The notes below the pieces were generated by a model. That model did not search any database, was not told the DNA's origin, and saw only the letters and a program-made list of their open reading frames with translations. Of a DNA stretch of 64,000 bases, positions 26,101 to 34,395 are shown in pieces. Position 1 is the first letter of the stretch; each line of letters opens with the position of its first letter. The translations under genes and the position numbers were made by a program. Location: the NCBI RefSeq assembly GCF_000757905.1, contig NZ_KN173624.1; one strand, written 5' to 3'. This DNA comes from Arsenophonus nilaparvatae (GTDB lineage Bacteria; Pseudomonadota; Gammaproteobacteria; Enterobacterales; Enterobacteriaceae).

Positions 26101-26371
26101 CTCCCTGAGAATCAGGCCGACAGTGTCGCAGGACAGTGCGCCAATCGCTTTTAAAGCGGTTTACTAGTGGGAGGATTGGTGAACGGTTAGGTTAGGCGCA
26201 GTGATTAGCCCCGAATGGGGCAAGGGAAAAAGCGCGACCCACCCGGTGCAGGAACACCGGACAGGCCGTCAACACACAGACACGACCTGTGAGTCAACCG
26301 TGGCGCTTTCCGTTCTCGAGAACAGGAAAGAGTCTACCTTAATTTCCATTAGTGAAAAAGGCTTACAGACA
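26101..26371. promoter_or_regulatory. Divergent late-promoter region with dyads
   Basis: This gap separates the leftward late operon from the rightward methylase gene and should hold the Mor- or C-type late promoter. Visible dyads are CGCTTTTAAAGCG (26146-26158) and a perfect 12-bp palindrome GTTCTCGAGAAC (26312-26323). AATTTCCATTAGTGAAAAAG (26341-26360) is nearly repeated at 28610-28629 before another early gene. No ORF here is convincing. Confidence 0.5.
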
Positions 26372-27139
26372 ATGCAGCAAAATTTTTTACCGATACTGCC
26401 CTGGATAGGCGGTAAACGGCGGCTGGCAAAACAGATTTTACCGCGCTTTCCTGCGCATACCTGCTACGTGGAGCCGTTTTGTGGCGCAGCCGCGCTCTAC
26501 TTTATGAAGTCACCCAGCAAAGCGGAAGTGATTAACGATATCAACGGCGAGCTGGTCAATCTCTATCGGGTACTAAAACACCATCTGGAAGAGTTTATGC
26601 GCCAGTTTAAATGGGCGCTGGTCAGCCGGGCGATGTATCACTGGTTAACCATCACCCCAACCGAAACCTTAACTGATATCCAGCGGGCCGCCCGTTTCTA
26701 TTACCTGCAAAAACAGGCATTTGGCGGCAAGGTGGCGGAGCACACCTTTGGCGTGACCACCACCACGGGGCCACGCCTGAATCTGCTACGCATGGAAGAA
26801 GAGCTGTCGCTCGCGCATCTGCGATTATCACGCACCACCATAGAACAGCTGGACTGGGCCAGCTGCATTGCCCGTTATGACCGTCCGCACACGCTGTTTT
26901 ACTGCGACCCACCGTACTGGGGGACAGAAGGCTATGGCGTGGATTTTGGCCTGGAGCAATATGAAAAATTAGCGGGTATGGGACGGGATTTAGCGGGCAT
27001 GATGATTATTTCAGTCAATGATATTCCCGAGATGCGGGCAGTGTTTCGAGGCTTTGTGATGGAGAGTGTACCAATTCGTTATAGTCTCAACAGCAATCAG
27101 CCCACCCAACGGCGTGAGCTGATTATTACCGTTAAATAA
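26372..27139 (+). CDS. Phage DNA adenine methyltransferase (D12 class)
   Basis: A 255-aa Dam-like enzyme: motif I region PWIGGKRRLAKQILPRF, VEPFCGAAALYFMKS, INDINGELVNLYRVLKHHL and catalytic motif IV FYCDPPYWGTEGY. It would methylate adenine, probably in GATC-type sites, protecting phage DNA or affecting expression. The first ATG before the conserved block is at 26372; upstream codons are not conserved-looking. It lies on the plus strand between holin and repressor genes and converges with the repressor. Confidence 0.88.
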   Translation: MQQNFLPILPWIGGKRRLAKQILPRFPAHTCYVEPFCGAAALYFMKSPSKAEVINDINGELVNLYRVLKHHLEEFMRQFKWALVSRAMYHWLTITPTETLTDIQRAARFYYLQKQAFGGKVAEHTFGVTTTTGPRLNLLRMEEELSLAHLRLSRTTIEQLDWASCIARYDRPHTLFYCDPPYWGTEGYGVDFGLEQYEKLAGMGRDLAGMMIISVNDIPEMRAVFRGFVMESVPIRYSLNSNQPTQRRELIITVK

Positions 27140-27163
27140 CCCTCTCCGCTGCAACGGAGAGGG
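27140..27163. terminator. Hairpin between convergent methylase and repressor genes
   Basis: CCCTCTCCG and CGGAGAGGG form a perfect 9-bp stem with a 6-base loop right after the methylase stop. There is no T-run on either side, so it may act weakly or with Rho. Confidence 0.6.
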
Positions 27164-27742
27164 ATGGGTCATGCGCGGCTGCGGGCGGCTTTTTTCTCTG
27201 CCATTGCAGCCAGGGTACGTTGTGCCACCTCGCGTGTTTCACCGGGGATATGGCGGAACGTCGTCAATAAAGTTGCCTCCTCCTCATCTCTTACCACGTC
27301 GAGTGCACTGGCTTCATCACTGCGCTCACCAGTGATCAAGTAATTAACATCAACCCCTAATGCTTTAGCCGATACCAGATAAGCCGCATCAGGATGCCGC
27401 TCACTTTTTTCATAGTTGTATTGAGTGAGTTTTTTGACTCCGCACCGTTCGGCGAAGATCTCCTGGCTAAGCCCCAATCGCAGGCGCTCTGATTTAAGAC
27501 GATCTCCCACCCCTTCGAGTGTCAGTGTCACCCACTGCTGGGTATCGAGTGGTGCCTGTTCATCGCTCGTAGCAGCCGTAGACGTTTTGCCAGCCAGTTG
27601 CTGGCTTAGTTGTTGCAACTGCTTCTCTTTTTCTGCCACCAGTTGCTGACTGCGTTTAAGCGCCGACTCATCTTTACGTAATGCCGCCCGTAATTCCCGT
27701 ACCGACATCCGGTCAACGTCATCTAGCGTCAATCCGGCGATG

Positions 27743-27972
27743 GTGCCGCCTTCGGCTAAAACATCTAGATCCTCATCATTTTCAGTTAATAATTCATAAA
27801 GTTTAGCTTTTCCTAAAACGCCTAACGTTGCGCGTTTTGGGGCTTCAATTCCATTACCTAAAAACTTTAGGCTTGCCTGCATCATTCTGCGAGCTGTTTG
27901 CGGTATAAGCCCTAAATCCTTTTCAAGGATTTTTGTAAATTCCCCATGAGGTTCATTCTCTTTAAGAATAAT
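27743..27972 (-). repeat. Left arm of a perfect 230-bp inverted repeat
   Basis: Base-by-base comparison shows this segment is the exact reverse complement of 29191-29420. It encodes the core of the DUF3102 domain in the repressor. Outside it the two genes differ at many synonymous sites, so identity was probably refreshed by gene conversion. Confidence 0.95.
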
Positions 27973-28133
27973 CAGCCGCTTCCCGGCCTCCAGCATCGCC
28001 TCGGCACTTTGCGCCATATAGAAGCGCGCTTCATGCACAATGCGTTCCCTCTCATAGGGTAGCCCATCCCCAAAACGCGCCATCACCTCCTGTTGAGCGC
28101 TGTTTTCTGCCTTTTTTTCAGGGTATGCAATTG

Positions 28134-28146
28134 CCCCCCCCCCCCC
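28134..28146. repeat. Homopolymer C13 (G13 on the coding strand)
   Basis: Thirteen consecutive C on the plus strand lie inside the 5' coding part of the repressor. Such tracts are prone to slippage, and the length here decides whether the repressor is translated from its well-placed start. Confidence 0.95.
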
Positions 28147-28208
28147 GCAATCGTGATATTGTCCGCCGTACTGACAGACAGGCTGGTTGTCGCTTTTTTC
28201 TTTGCCAT

Positions 28209-28347
28209 ACAGGTCTCCTTTAGGCCGATAACAGCCCGTGGTCTTTAACGGTGATAGAAAACATACAAAAACATATAAAAAAGACTTTACATTATTTTGA
28301 ATGCTATTGTATATTTATTTTTAACTTTTTATAACGGAGATAACACC
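28209..28347. promoter_or_regulatory. Divergent early-promoter / operator region
   Basis: Rightward, a sigma-70-like promoter is visible: TTTACA (28286-28291), an 18-bp spacer and TATATT (28310-28315), before the Ner-like gene. Direct AACATA-type repeats (ACATACAAAAACATATAA) lie just upstream and may be operators. The region also carries the repressor's leftward promoter, which I cannot define. Confidence 0.6.
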
Positions 28348-28581
28348 ATGTCACTGCAACACCCAGCCGACTTTAAGCGCAATTTTTACGAGCATATCTA
28401 TCAGCAATATCCTTCGGTCGCTAAGTGGGCACAGGAATATGGTTTTAAGCCTCATGACATCTATGTGTTACTGAATGGTGCTTGCCAAGGCTCACGCGGA
28501 AAAGCCCGTAAAGTAAAATGCGCTATTGAACAGATAGTTGGTTCACCCATGCCATACAGTAAAAAACGCCATAAAAAATAA
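28348..28581 (+). CDS. Ner/Cro-like small DNA-binding regulator
   Basis: A 77-aa basic protein starting MSLQHPADFKRNFYEHI, with a probable helix-turn-helix AKWAQEYGFKPHDIYVLLNG and basic tail MPYSKKRHKK. ATG 28348 has CGGAGA eight bases upstream. As first gene of the rightward early operon and divergent from the repressor, it occupies the place of Mu ner. Confidence 0.75.
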   Translation: MSLQHPADFKRNFYEHIYQQYPSVAKWAQEYGFKPHDIYVLLNGACQGSRGKARKVKCAIEQIVGSPMPYSKKRHKK

Positions 28582-28638
28582 CATTCGCCTGTTTCACTGA
28601 CGGTAACACAATTTCCATTAATGAAAAAGAGGCATTCG

Positions 28639-28959
28639 ATGAAAAACACCTTATTACTGCACCCCTCTTCACGCACACGGCGGGCGCTGCGTATTTTGAA
28701 AGCCATGAAAGGGCATTACCGCGACGGCCTGTCCAATAAAGCCCTGGCGGCGCTAATCAATGACTCTGCGGCCAATATCAGTCGCACCCTGCCATTTTTA
28801 GTGGAAGAAGGGATGATTGAGCGGCGCTTCAATGGGAATTACGCCTTGAGTGAAGAATTGATACAGATTGCCCTTGCCTTTTTTGATGAAACCGAACGGG
28901 CACAAATCAAGATGGCAGAAAGGCATGGCCGCTGCGTAGCCTCATCGTCAAAACTGTAA
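28639..28959 (+). CDS. Winged-helix regulator
   Basis: The protein of 106 aa contains a MarR/IclR-like winged helix: RRALRILKAMKGHYRDGLSN, then KALAALINDSAANISRTLPF and LVEEGMIERRFNGNYALSEE. I chose ATG 28639 (AGAGG upstream); an in-frame ATG at 28621 also exists. The leader at 28610-28629 resembles that of the methylase gene. Probably an early regulator; target unknown. Confidence 0.7.
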   Translation: MKNTLLLHPSSRTRRALRILKAMKGHYRDGLSNKALAALINDSAANISRTLPFLVEEGMIERRFNGNYALSEELIQIALAFFDETERAQIKMAERHGRCVASSSKL

Positions 28960-28971
28960 GAGGACAAAATA

Positions 28972-29928
28972 ATGGGTAGAAAAGCATTACCGATGACGGC
29001 TGAAATTGCCCCCGAACAACCGTTGGCACCGGATTTAATGAACAACCTTAATGCCCTGGCTGAACATCAGCAAGCCATTATGGATAAGTACGGCGAGGGC
29101 TTGCCCTATCAGCGCGAGCGCATTGTGCATGAGGCGCGCTTCTATATGGCACAGAGCGCCGAAGCCATGCTTGAGGCGGGGAAGCGACTCATTATTCTTA
29201 AAGAGAATGAACCTCATGGGGAATTTACAAAAATCCTTGAAAAGGATTTAGGGCTTATACCGCAAACAGCTCGCAGAATGATGCAGGCAAGCCTAAAGTT
29301 TTTAGGTAATGGAATTGAAGCCCCAAAACGCGCAACGTTAGGCGTTTTAGGAAAAGCTAAACTTTATGAATTATTAACTGAAAATGATGAGGATCTAGAT
29401 GTTTTAGCCGAAGGCGGCACTATTGCTGGTATGACACTGACCGAGGTTGACAGGATGTCGGTACGAGAACTGCGCGCAAAATTACGAGAGACAGAAAAAT
29501 CCCTTGAAGCCAGCCGCCGCCTGGCCAATGAGAAAGATCAAAAGATCAATGAACTGAGTGAAAAACGCCTGATCGATCAACATCGCCCGTTAGGGGAAGA
29601 GGGCTTACGGCATCTCCGCGAAGAAATTAGTCTGGTGGGCTTTGATGTTAAAGCTATGTTAATGGGACGCTTCCGCGAAGGGTTGGAAAAACTGAATAGC
29701 CACAGTGGGGATATTCTGTCCCATGCCGACTATTTAGCGGGGCTACTCAATGATATTGAGTTTGAAATCAATGTATTACGTAGCGACTTTGCCTTGCCCC
29801 ACCACGCGGTGTCAGAGGCAGTACCTGACTGGATAAAAGACGATAGTGATGCCGAAGACGCCGATTTTCAGTTACCGGAGCACCTGCGCGGTACTGGTGA
29901 AGATAACGGTGAGGAGGTGGTGCAATGA
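28972..29928 (+). CDS. DUF3102 early protein, paralogue of the repressor N-terminus
   Basis: The 318-aa protein shares a domain of about 115 residues almost identically with the repressor (RERIVHEARFYMAQSAEAML to VDRMSVRELRA). Instead of a DNA-binding domain it continues into a coiled coil (EKSLEASRRLANEKDQKINE) and an acidic C-terminus (DDSDAEDADFQLPEHLRG). It precedes and overlaps the transposase gene. A plausible role is to pair with the repressor through the common domain; that is inference. Confidence 0.72.
   Translation: MGRKALPMTAEIAPEQPLAPDLMNNLNALAEHQQAIMDKYGEGLPYQRERIVHEARFYMAQSAEAMLEAGKRLIILKENEPHGEFTKILEKDLGLIPQTARRMMQASLKFLGNGIEAPKRATLGVLGKAKLYELLTENDEDLDVLAEGGTIAGMTLTEVDRMSVRELRAKLRETEKSLEASRRLANEKDQKINELSEKRLIDQHRPLGEEGLRHLREEISLVGFDVKAMLMGRFREGLEKLNSHSGDILSHADYLAGLLNDIEFEINVLRSDFALPHHAVSEAVPDWIKDDSDAEDADFQLPEHLRGTGEDNGEEVVQ
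29191..29420 (+). repeat. Right arm of the perfect 230-bp inverted repeat
   Basis: Exact reverse complement of 27743-27972. The arms flank about 1.2 kb containing the repressor 5' end, the divergent promoters, the Ner-like gene and the winged-helix gene, so recombination between them would invert the control region. Confidence 0.95.
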
Positions 29929-31712
29929 ACACCATCCTGACCGAACGCGTACTGGCGATTGCTCAGGCTGCCGAAAAAGCAAGGCATGGCGGTAAAGACG
30001 CGGTTTATCAGACAGGTTGCCAGGCACTCGGCATTTCCAGGGCGACGCTGCTGCGAAAAATCAAGCAGGTGAGCTATAAGGCACCGCGCAAGCAGCGGGT
30101 AGATTATGGTACCAGTGCCCTGACGCGTGACGAAGCTCTGTTGATATCGGGCGTTATCATGGAAGCAGAACGTAAGAATGGCAAACGCCTCTACAGTCTG
30201 CGAAAGACGGTTAACGACCTGCGGGCTAATAACCTGATTGATGCCGGGTATATTGATAATGAAACCGGCGAGTGGTTCGCCCTGTCGGTCGATGCCATCA
30301 GCCGGGCATTGTACCACTATCGTCTACACCCTAATCAGTTACGGGCACCGGCCCCGTGTGTCCAACTAAAAACTGACCATCCCAATCATGCCTGGCAGCT
30401 GGATGCGTCGCTGTGTGTGCTTTATTACCTGAAAAATCCCGATAAAAAACGCACGACACGCGATAGCGGCCTGCGCATGATGACAGAGGCGGAATTTAAC
30501 AAGAACAAGCCCAAAAATCTCGACCGCATTGTTAACGACCGCGTCTGGTCATTTGAGCTGACCGACCACACCAGCGGCTGGATTTACGCCGAGTACCGCT
30601 TCGGTGGCGAAACGACACAAAATTTTACCGATGTGCTGATTAATGCCATGCAGGAGCGCGGTGGGGCCGACGTACTGCATGGCGTGCCGCGTATCCTTTA
30701 TACCGACCCCGGTTGTGCCCTGGTCTCGTCCACGATGCGTAACTTGTGCAAAACCCTCGGTATTCAACTTATCGCCCATAAAGCCCGCAACGCCCGCGCT
30801 ACCGGCTCAGTGGAAAAGGCGCGCGACATTCTCGAGTGCCATTTTGAATCTGGCCTGCGGTTTGTGCAAGTCGATAATATTGATGAACTGAACCGCCTGG
30901 TCGGGTTGTGGCGTAAAAAATACAACCGTACCGCCATCCACCGACGTACCGGCATGACCCGCACCGACTGCTGGCTGCGTATTACCCCTGGACAGTTAAT
31001 CAAGGCACCACCTGTTGACGTATGCCGCGAACTGGCGGTGAGTCTGCCGGAAAACCGTAAGGTTAGCACCCACCTTCGCGTGTCGTTCAGGGGGAGTGAA
31101 TATGATGTGCGGCAAGTCCCCGGCGTTTGCGTGGGCGACACCGTACAGATAGTGCGTAACCCCTGGCGCGACAGTGAAGCGCAGGTGGTCATGATGAATG
31201 AGGACGGGCTGGAAACCTTCTGCCGGGTGCCGGAAGTGGTGAAAGACGACTATGGCTTTGCCCTCAATGCACCGACATTAGGCGAATCGTTCAAGGCATT
31301 ACCCCACACCACGGCGCAACATCATCTGGCGGAAGTCGAGCAGACCCTGTATGGCACCACCACGCCGGGGGAAACCGCCGCCGCGCAAAAAGCCAACGCC
31401 TTACCCTTTGATGGGCGCTTTAACCCTTATCTGGACAATGAACGCGATACCCCACCGATTTACCTGCCCAAACAGGGTCAGGTCTCCCCGGTTTGCGCCC
31501 CGCGTTTTGAAGAACGTTTAAACCCGGTCGTGGTGGTGCAACGCCTGCGCGCGCGTTTCCAGTCGGCGGGCAAGACCTGGCGCAGTGAATTTTACACCGC
31601 GCTGACCCAACGCTTCCCGGACGGTATTCCGGCTGACCAGGTCGATGCACTGGGTGATGAACTGATGGCCCAGTCCACCGATGTGGTGCTCAGTCTGGCC
31701 AGTCACGGTTAA
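29925..31712 (+). CDS. Transposase A (MuA-like DDE recombinase)
   Basis: The 595-aa protein has an N-terminal DNA-binding part (GCQALGISRATLLRKIKQV) and an RNase H-like catalytic core: first Asp in HAWQLDASLCVLYY, second in RILYTDPGCALVSS, and Glu in ATGSVEKARDILECHF. A beta-barrel domain and a C-terminal region for MuB interaction follow. It joins the phage ends to target DNA. MuA is 663 aa. It overlaps the upstream gene (ATGA). Confidence 0.95.
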   Translation: MNTILTERVLAIAQAAEKARHGGKDAVYQTGCQALGISRATLLRKIKQVSYKAPRKQRVDYGTSALTRDEALLISGVIMEAERKNGKRLYSLRKTVNDLRANNLIDAGYIDNETGEWFALSVDAISRALYHYRLHPNQLRAPAPCVQLKTDHPNHAWQLDASLCVLYYLKNPDKKRTTRDSGLRMMTEAEFNKNKPKNLDRIVNDRVWSFELTDHTSGWIYAEYRFGGETTQNFTDVLINAMQERGGADVLHGVPRILYTDPGCALVSSTMRNLCKTLGIQLIAHKARNARATGSVEKARDILECHFESGLRFVQVDNIDELNRLVGLWRKKYNRTAIHRRTGMTRTDCWLRITPGQLIKAPPVDVCRELAVSLPENRKVSTHLRVSFRGSEYDVRQVPGVCVGDTVQIVRNPWRDSEAQVVMMNEDGLETFCRVPEVVKDDYGFALNAPTLGESFKALPHTTAQHHLAEVEQTLYGTTTPGETAAAQKANALPFDGRFNPYLDNERDTPPIYLPKQGQVSPVCAPRFEERLNPVVVVQRLRARFQSAGKTWRSEFYTALTQRFPDGIPADQVDALGDELMAQSTDVVLSLASHG

Positions 31713-31724
31713 CGGGAGGCCATC

Positions 31725-32879
31725 ATGCTGAAACTGAAAACCCTGTTACAACAACACAATCTGACCCAGGCGGCACTGGCCCGTGCGCTTGACCTTTCCG
31801 AGGCGACACTGGCGCAGATAGTCAACCACCATCAGTGGCCGAAACAGGACACCGACGCGCTAAAACAGCGTATCCGTGCCTGGCTATGTAACCAGGGCAT
31901 CGCAGCGGACGACTGCTTTGACGGGATAACGCCCGGCGGAAAGGAAAAGCGCCCACTACTTAGCAATGAGGAAGACACCATGTTACTCAAAAAACAGGTA
32001 TTGCTGCCTGCCACCAAAAAGCATTTCGGGCTGTTTCGCGCCCCGTTTGATGACCAGGCCATACAGGGTCATGAAGATGTGTTTTTAACCCCTCAAAGCC
32101 GTTATGTGCGTGAGGCATTGTACCAGACCGCCCGTTATGGCGGCTTTATCGCCGTTATCGGCGAATCCGGTTCGGGTAAAAGCACGCTGCGACGTGACCT
32201 GACTGACCGTATTTATCGGGAAAACGCCCCGGTGGTGGTGATTGAACCCTACGTGCTGGCGATGGAAGACAACGACCATCAGGGCAAGACCCTGAAAGCG
32301 GCCAGTCTTGCCGAGGCTATTGTCCATACCCTGGCCCCACTGGAAAAACTCAAACGCTCGCCGGAAGCCCGCTTCCGTCAGTTACACCGACTATTAAAAG
32401 AGAGCAGCCGCGCCGGGTACAGCCATGTACTGGTGATTGAAGAAGCCCATTGTCTGCCCATCCCGACCTTAAAGCACCTCAAACGCTTCTTTGAGCTGGA
32501 AGACAGCTTTAAAAAACTGCTGTCCATCGTCCTGCTGGGACAACCCGAACTGGGCGACAAGTTATCCGAGCGCCTGCTAGCGGTCAGGGAAGTGGTACAG
32601 CGCTGCGAAGTGATTGACCTGCCGCCGCTGGATGAACACCTGACCGACTTTCTTGATTTCAAGTTTAAACGCGTCGGTGGCGACACGAGCAAAGTCCTCG
32701 GCCCGGATGCGATACCGGCACTACGTCAACGCCTAAGCTGGCTGCGCCCGAAAAAAGACACGCCGGTCAGCCTGCTTTATCCCCTGGCTATCGGCAATCT
32801 GGTGACCGCCGCCATGAATCTGGCCGCGCAAAACGCCATTCCGGTTATCGACGCCAATATTATTCACAGTGTGCATTAA
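31725..32879 (+). CDS. Transposition target protein B (MuB-like AAA+ ATPase)
   Basis: A 384-aa protein with an N-terminal XRE-like helix-turn-helix (NLTQAALARALDLSEATLAQ), Walker A AVIGESGSGKSTLRRDL at about residue 145 and Walker B YSHVLVIEEAHCLP. MuB binds target DNA in an ATP-dependent filament and activates MuA. It starts 13 bases after the transposase stop. Confidence 0.94.
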   Translation: MLKLKTLLQQHNLTQAALARALDLSEATLAQIVNHHQWPKQDTDALKQRIRAWLCNQGIAADDCFDGITPGGKEKRPLLSNEEDTMLLKKQVLLPATKKHFGLFRAPFDDQAIQGHEDVFLTPQSRYVREALYQTARYGGFIAVIGESGSGKSTLRRDLTDRIYRENAPVVVIEPYVLAMEDNDHQGKTLKAASLAEAIVHTLAPLEKLKRSPEARFRQLHRLLKESSRAGYSHVLVIEEAHCLPIPTLKHLKRFFELEDSFKKLLSIVLLGQPELGDKLSERLLAVREVVQRCEVIDLPPLDEHLTDFLDFKFKRVGGDTSKVLGPDAIPALRQRLSWLRPKKDTPVSLLYPLAIGNLVTAAMNLAAQNAIPVIDANIIHSVH

Positions 32880-32890
32880 AGGAGGCTTTT

Positions 32891-33193
32891 ATGCTGAACC
32901 CCGCCGTGACCATTAAAAACCCGTCAGCGATGACCTACCAGGCCATCCAGCAGCAGTTCAGGCAATGCCTGTCGGTGATGGACAACCTCAGCCAGGAAGG
33001 TTTTACCGTCAGTCAGTTTACCGTTGATGGCTATAGCCGTCCGACCATTACCCTGCTGCATGACCGACGGTGTGATGCCTTACATAAAAAGGGGCATGCC
33101 GTTCGCTATGCCCTGGGTACCGACCATCAGGGTCGCTGGGAAAAATACCAGTTTCTGCAAGATAACTGCCGAATCACCTGGGAGGTACGTTAA
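32891..33193 (+). CDS. Small early phage protein, unknown function
   Basis: A 100-aa protein (MTYQAIQQQFRQCLSVMDNL; later YALGTDHQGRWEKYQFLQDN). I do not recognise the family. GGAGG precedes the start, and it sits tightly in the early operon after MuB. Confidence 0.68.
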   Translation: MLNPAVTIKNPSAMTYQAIQQQFRQCLSVMDNLSQEGFTVSQFTVDGYSRPTITLLHDRRCDALHKKGHAVRYALGTDHQGRWEKYQFLQDNCRITWEVR

Positions 33194-33195
33194 TC

Positions 33196-33426
33196 ATGAA
33201 AACACGCCCTGTCCGTATTACCGCTCGCCAATCGGTTTATTTGGCAAAGACCGTCGATATGCCGGAACAGGACTATGAAACCTATTTATCGATTTGCGAA
33301 AACTGCCGTGATTTTAATGAACAGGATTGCTGTCTCGGTGACATTGCGGCCCGATATAGAATTAACGTATTTGAGCATATTCAATACAGTGACGCCCTTG
33401 AGGACATTATTTTCGAGCGCGTTTAA
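33196..33426 (+). CDS. Small Cys-containing early phage protein, unknown function
   Basis: A 76-aa protein starting MKTRPVRITARQSVYLAKTV, with a cysteine cluster (ICENCRDFNEQDCCLGDIA) that could bind a metal. It starts two bases after the previous stop. No function can be assigned. Confidence 0.65.
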   Translation: MKTRPVRITARQSVYLAKTVDMPEQDYETYLSICENCRDFNEQDCCLGDIAARYRINVFEHIQYSDALEDIIFERV

Positions 33427-33458
33427 TTCCCGACGTTGTTAATGAAAAGGTAAAAAAG

Positions 33459-33989
33459 ATGGCAAAGAAAATAACGCGGCTTAAAGCCGTGGCGGCTTCC
33501 TGCACCCCGCAAACCCGTGAGCAGGTGATAAGCGATATTAAAAGTCTGGGCGATATCCAGCGGGAAATGACCCGGCTGGAGACACAGATTAACGATGAAA
33601 TTGCGCGCTTAACCCATCAACATGCGGCTGATATTGAAGCCATGAAAGCCCGCATCACCCTGTTGCAAAGAGGTATCCAGACCTGGTGCGAGGCCAACCG
33701 TGAAGAGCTTACCCAAAACGGCAAAACCAAAACCGCCAACCTGATAACCGGCGAGGTGTCATGGCGTAACCGCCCACCGTCCGTTTCGCTAAAAGGGATG
33801 GACGATATCCTGCAGGCGCTGGAAGAAAACGGACAGACCGACTGCATTATTCGCAAAGCACAGCTTGATAAAAATGCCCTGCTCAAAAATCAGGACACTA
33901 TCCAGCGACTGAATATTCCCGGCATTACGTTTCGCAACCAGCTTGAGGATTTCATTATTACCCCCTTCGAGCAGGAGGTGGCCTCATGA
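33459..33989 (+). CDS. gam: Host-nuclease inhibitor Gam (Mu Gam-like)
   Basis: A 176-aa protein of the Mu Gam family, related to Ku, which binds double-stranded ends and blocks exonucleases. Seen: ISDIKSLGDIQREMTRLETQ, TWCEANREELTQNGKTKTAN, TGEVSWRNRPPSVSLKGMDD and LNIPGITFRNQLEDF. It starts after AAAAAAG and overlaps the next small gene by four bases. Confidence 0.95.
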   Translation: MAKKITRLKAVAASCTPQTREQVISDIKSLGDIQREMTRLETQINDEIARLTHQHAADIEAMKARITLLQRGIQTWCEANREELTQNGKTKTANLITGEVSWRNRPPSVSLKGMDDILQALEENGQTDCIIRKAQLDKNALLKNQDTIQRLNIPGITFRNQLEDFIITPFEQEVAS

Positions 33990-34156
33990 GCTATCAGGAA
34001 ATAAAACCTCTACGCCGTCAGATTGAAAGGTACATAAACCGCGGCATACATCACCTGCGGGCAGACCATTCCGCGGCGGCGTATCGTGACTTTCAAAATG
34101 CCTTCGAGATATTGGCCGAACTGATAGCACGATTAGATGAGGAAGACACATTATGA
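33986..34156 (+). CDS. Small early phage protein (56 aa)
   Basis: The frame runs MSYQEIKPLRRQIERYINRG to RLDEEDTL, overlaps gam by four bases (ATGA) and the next gene by four. AGGAGG lies upstream. It is probably a short helical protein; function unknown. Confidence 0.68.
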   Translation: MSYQEIKPLRRQIERYINRGIHHLRADHSAAAYRDFQNAFEILAELIARLDEEDTL

Positions 34157-34395
34157 GCATTACCTGCATCAGCTGCCATCGGGCGACTCACCACCTGCAG
34201 CCCGTCCAGGCAGACGTTATTCAGCAACCTGAAAGCGGTGAGTGGGGGATTGACCTGTTACTGACCTGTCCACACTGCGGACAGCGGTATAGCGCCTGGG
34301 TACTTAATTGGGATGTCGTGCCGCTAAAAGGTATCACGGCAAAGTCGCCATCAATACCACCCCATCATCAAACGCACGAGGTAAATAAACCATGA
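34153..34395 (+). CDS. Small zinc-ribbon-like phage protein
   Basis: An 80-aa protein with two CxxC pairs (CISCHR near the start and LTCPHCGQRYSAWVLNWD), suggesting a zinc ribbon. It overlaps both neighbours by four bases within the early operon. Function unknown. Confidence 0.7.
   Translation: MSITCISCHRATHHLQPVQADVIQQPESGEWGIDLLLTCPHCGQRYSAWVLNWDVVPLKGITAKSPSIPPHHQTHEVNKP

Larger units (their letters stand above)
27169..28208 (-). pseudogene. DUF3102-XRE phage repressor, out of frame at a 13-G tract
   Basis: The ORF from 28086 gives 305 aa: a DUF3102-type N-terminal domain (RERIVHEARFYMAQSAEAML, RMMQASLKFLGNG), a coiled-coil linker, then an XRE helix-turn-helix (LGLSQEIFAERCGVKKLTQY) near residue 210. 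It is probably the lysogeny repressor. The true start is probably ATG 28208 with AAGGAG upstream. From there the frame reads MAKKKATTSLSVSTADNITI and enters a run of 13 G (28134-28146). With 13 G it stops 19 codons after the tract; 14 or 11 G would join it to the repressor frame. This could be phase variation, a loss mutation or an assembly error. Confidence 0.8.

Noticed and set aside
26201..26371. N-terminal extension of the adenine methylase to 26201
   Set aside because: The added 57 residues contain no family motif and cross the palindromic regulatory region; the conserved protein begins at 26372.
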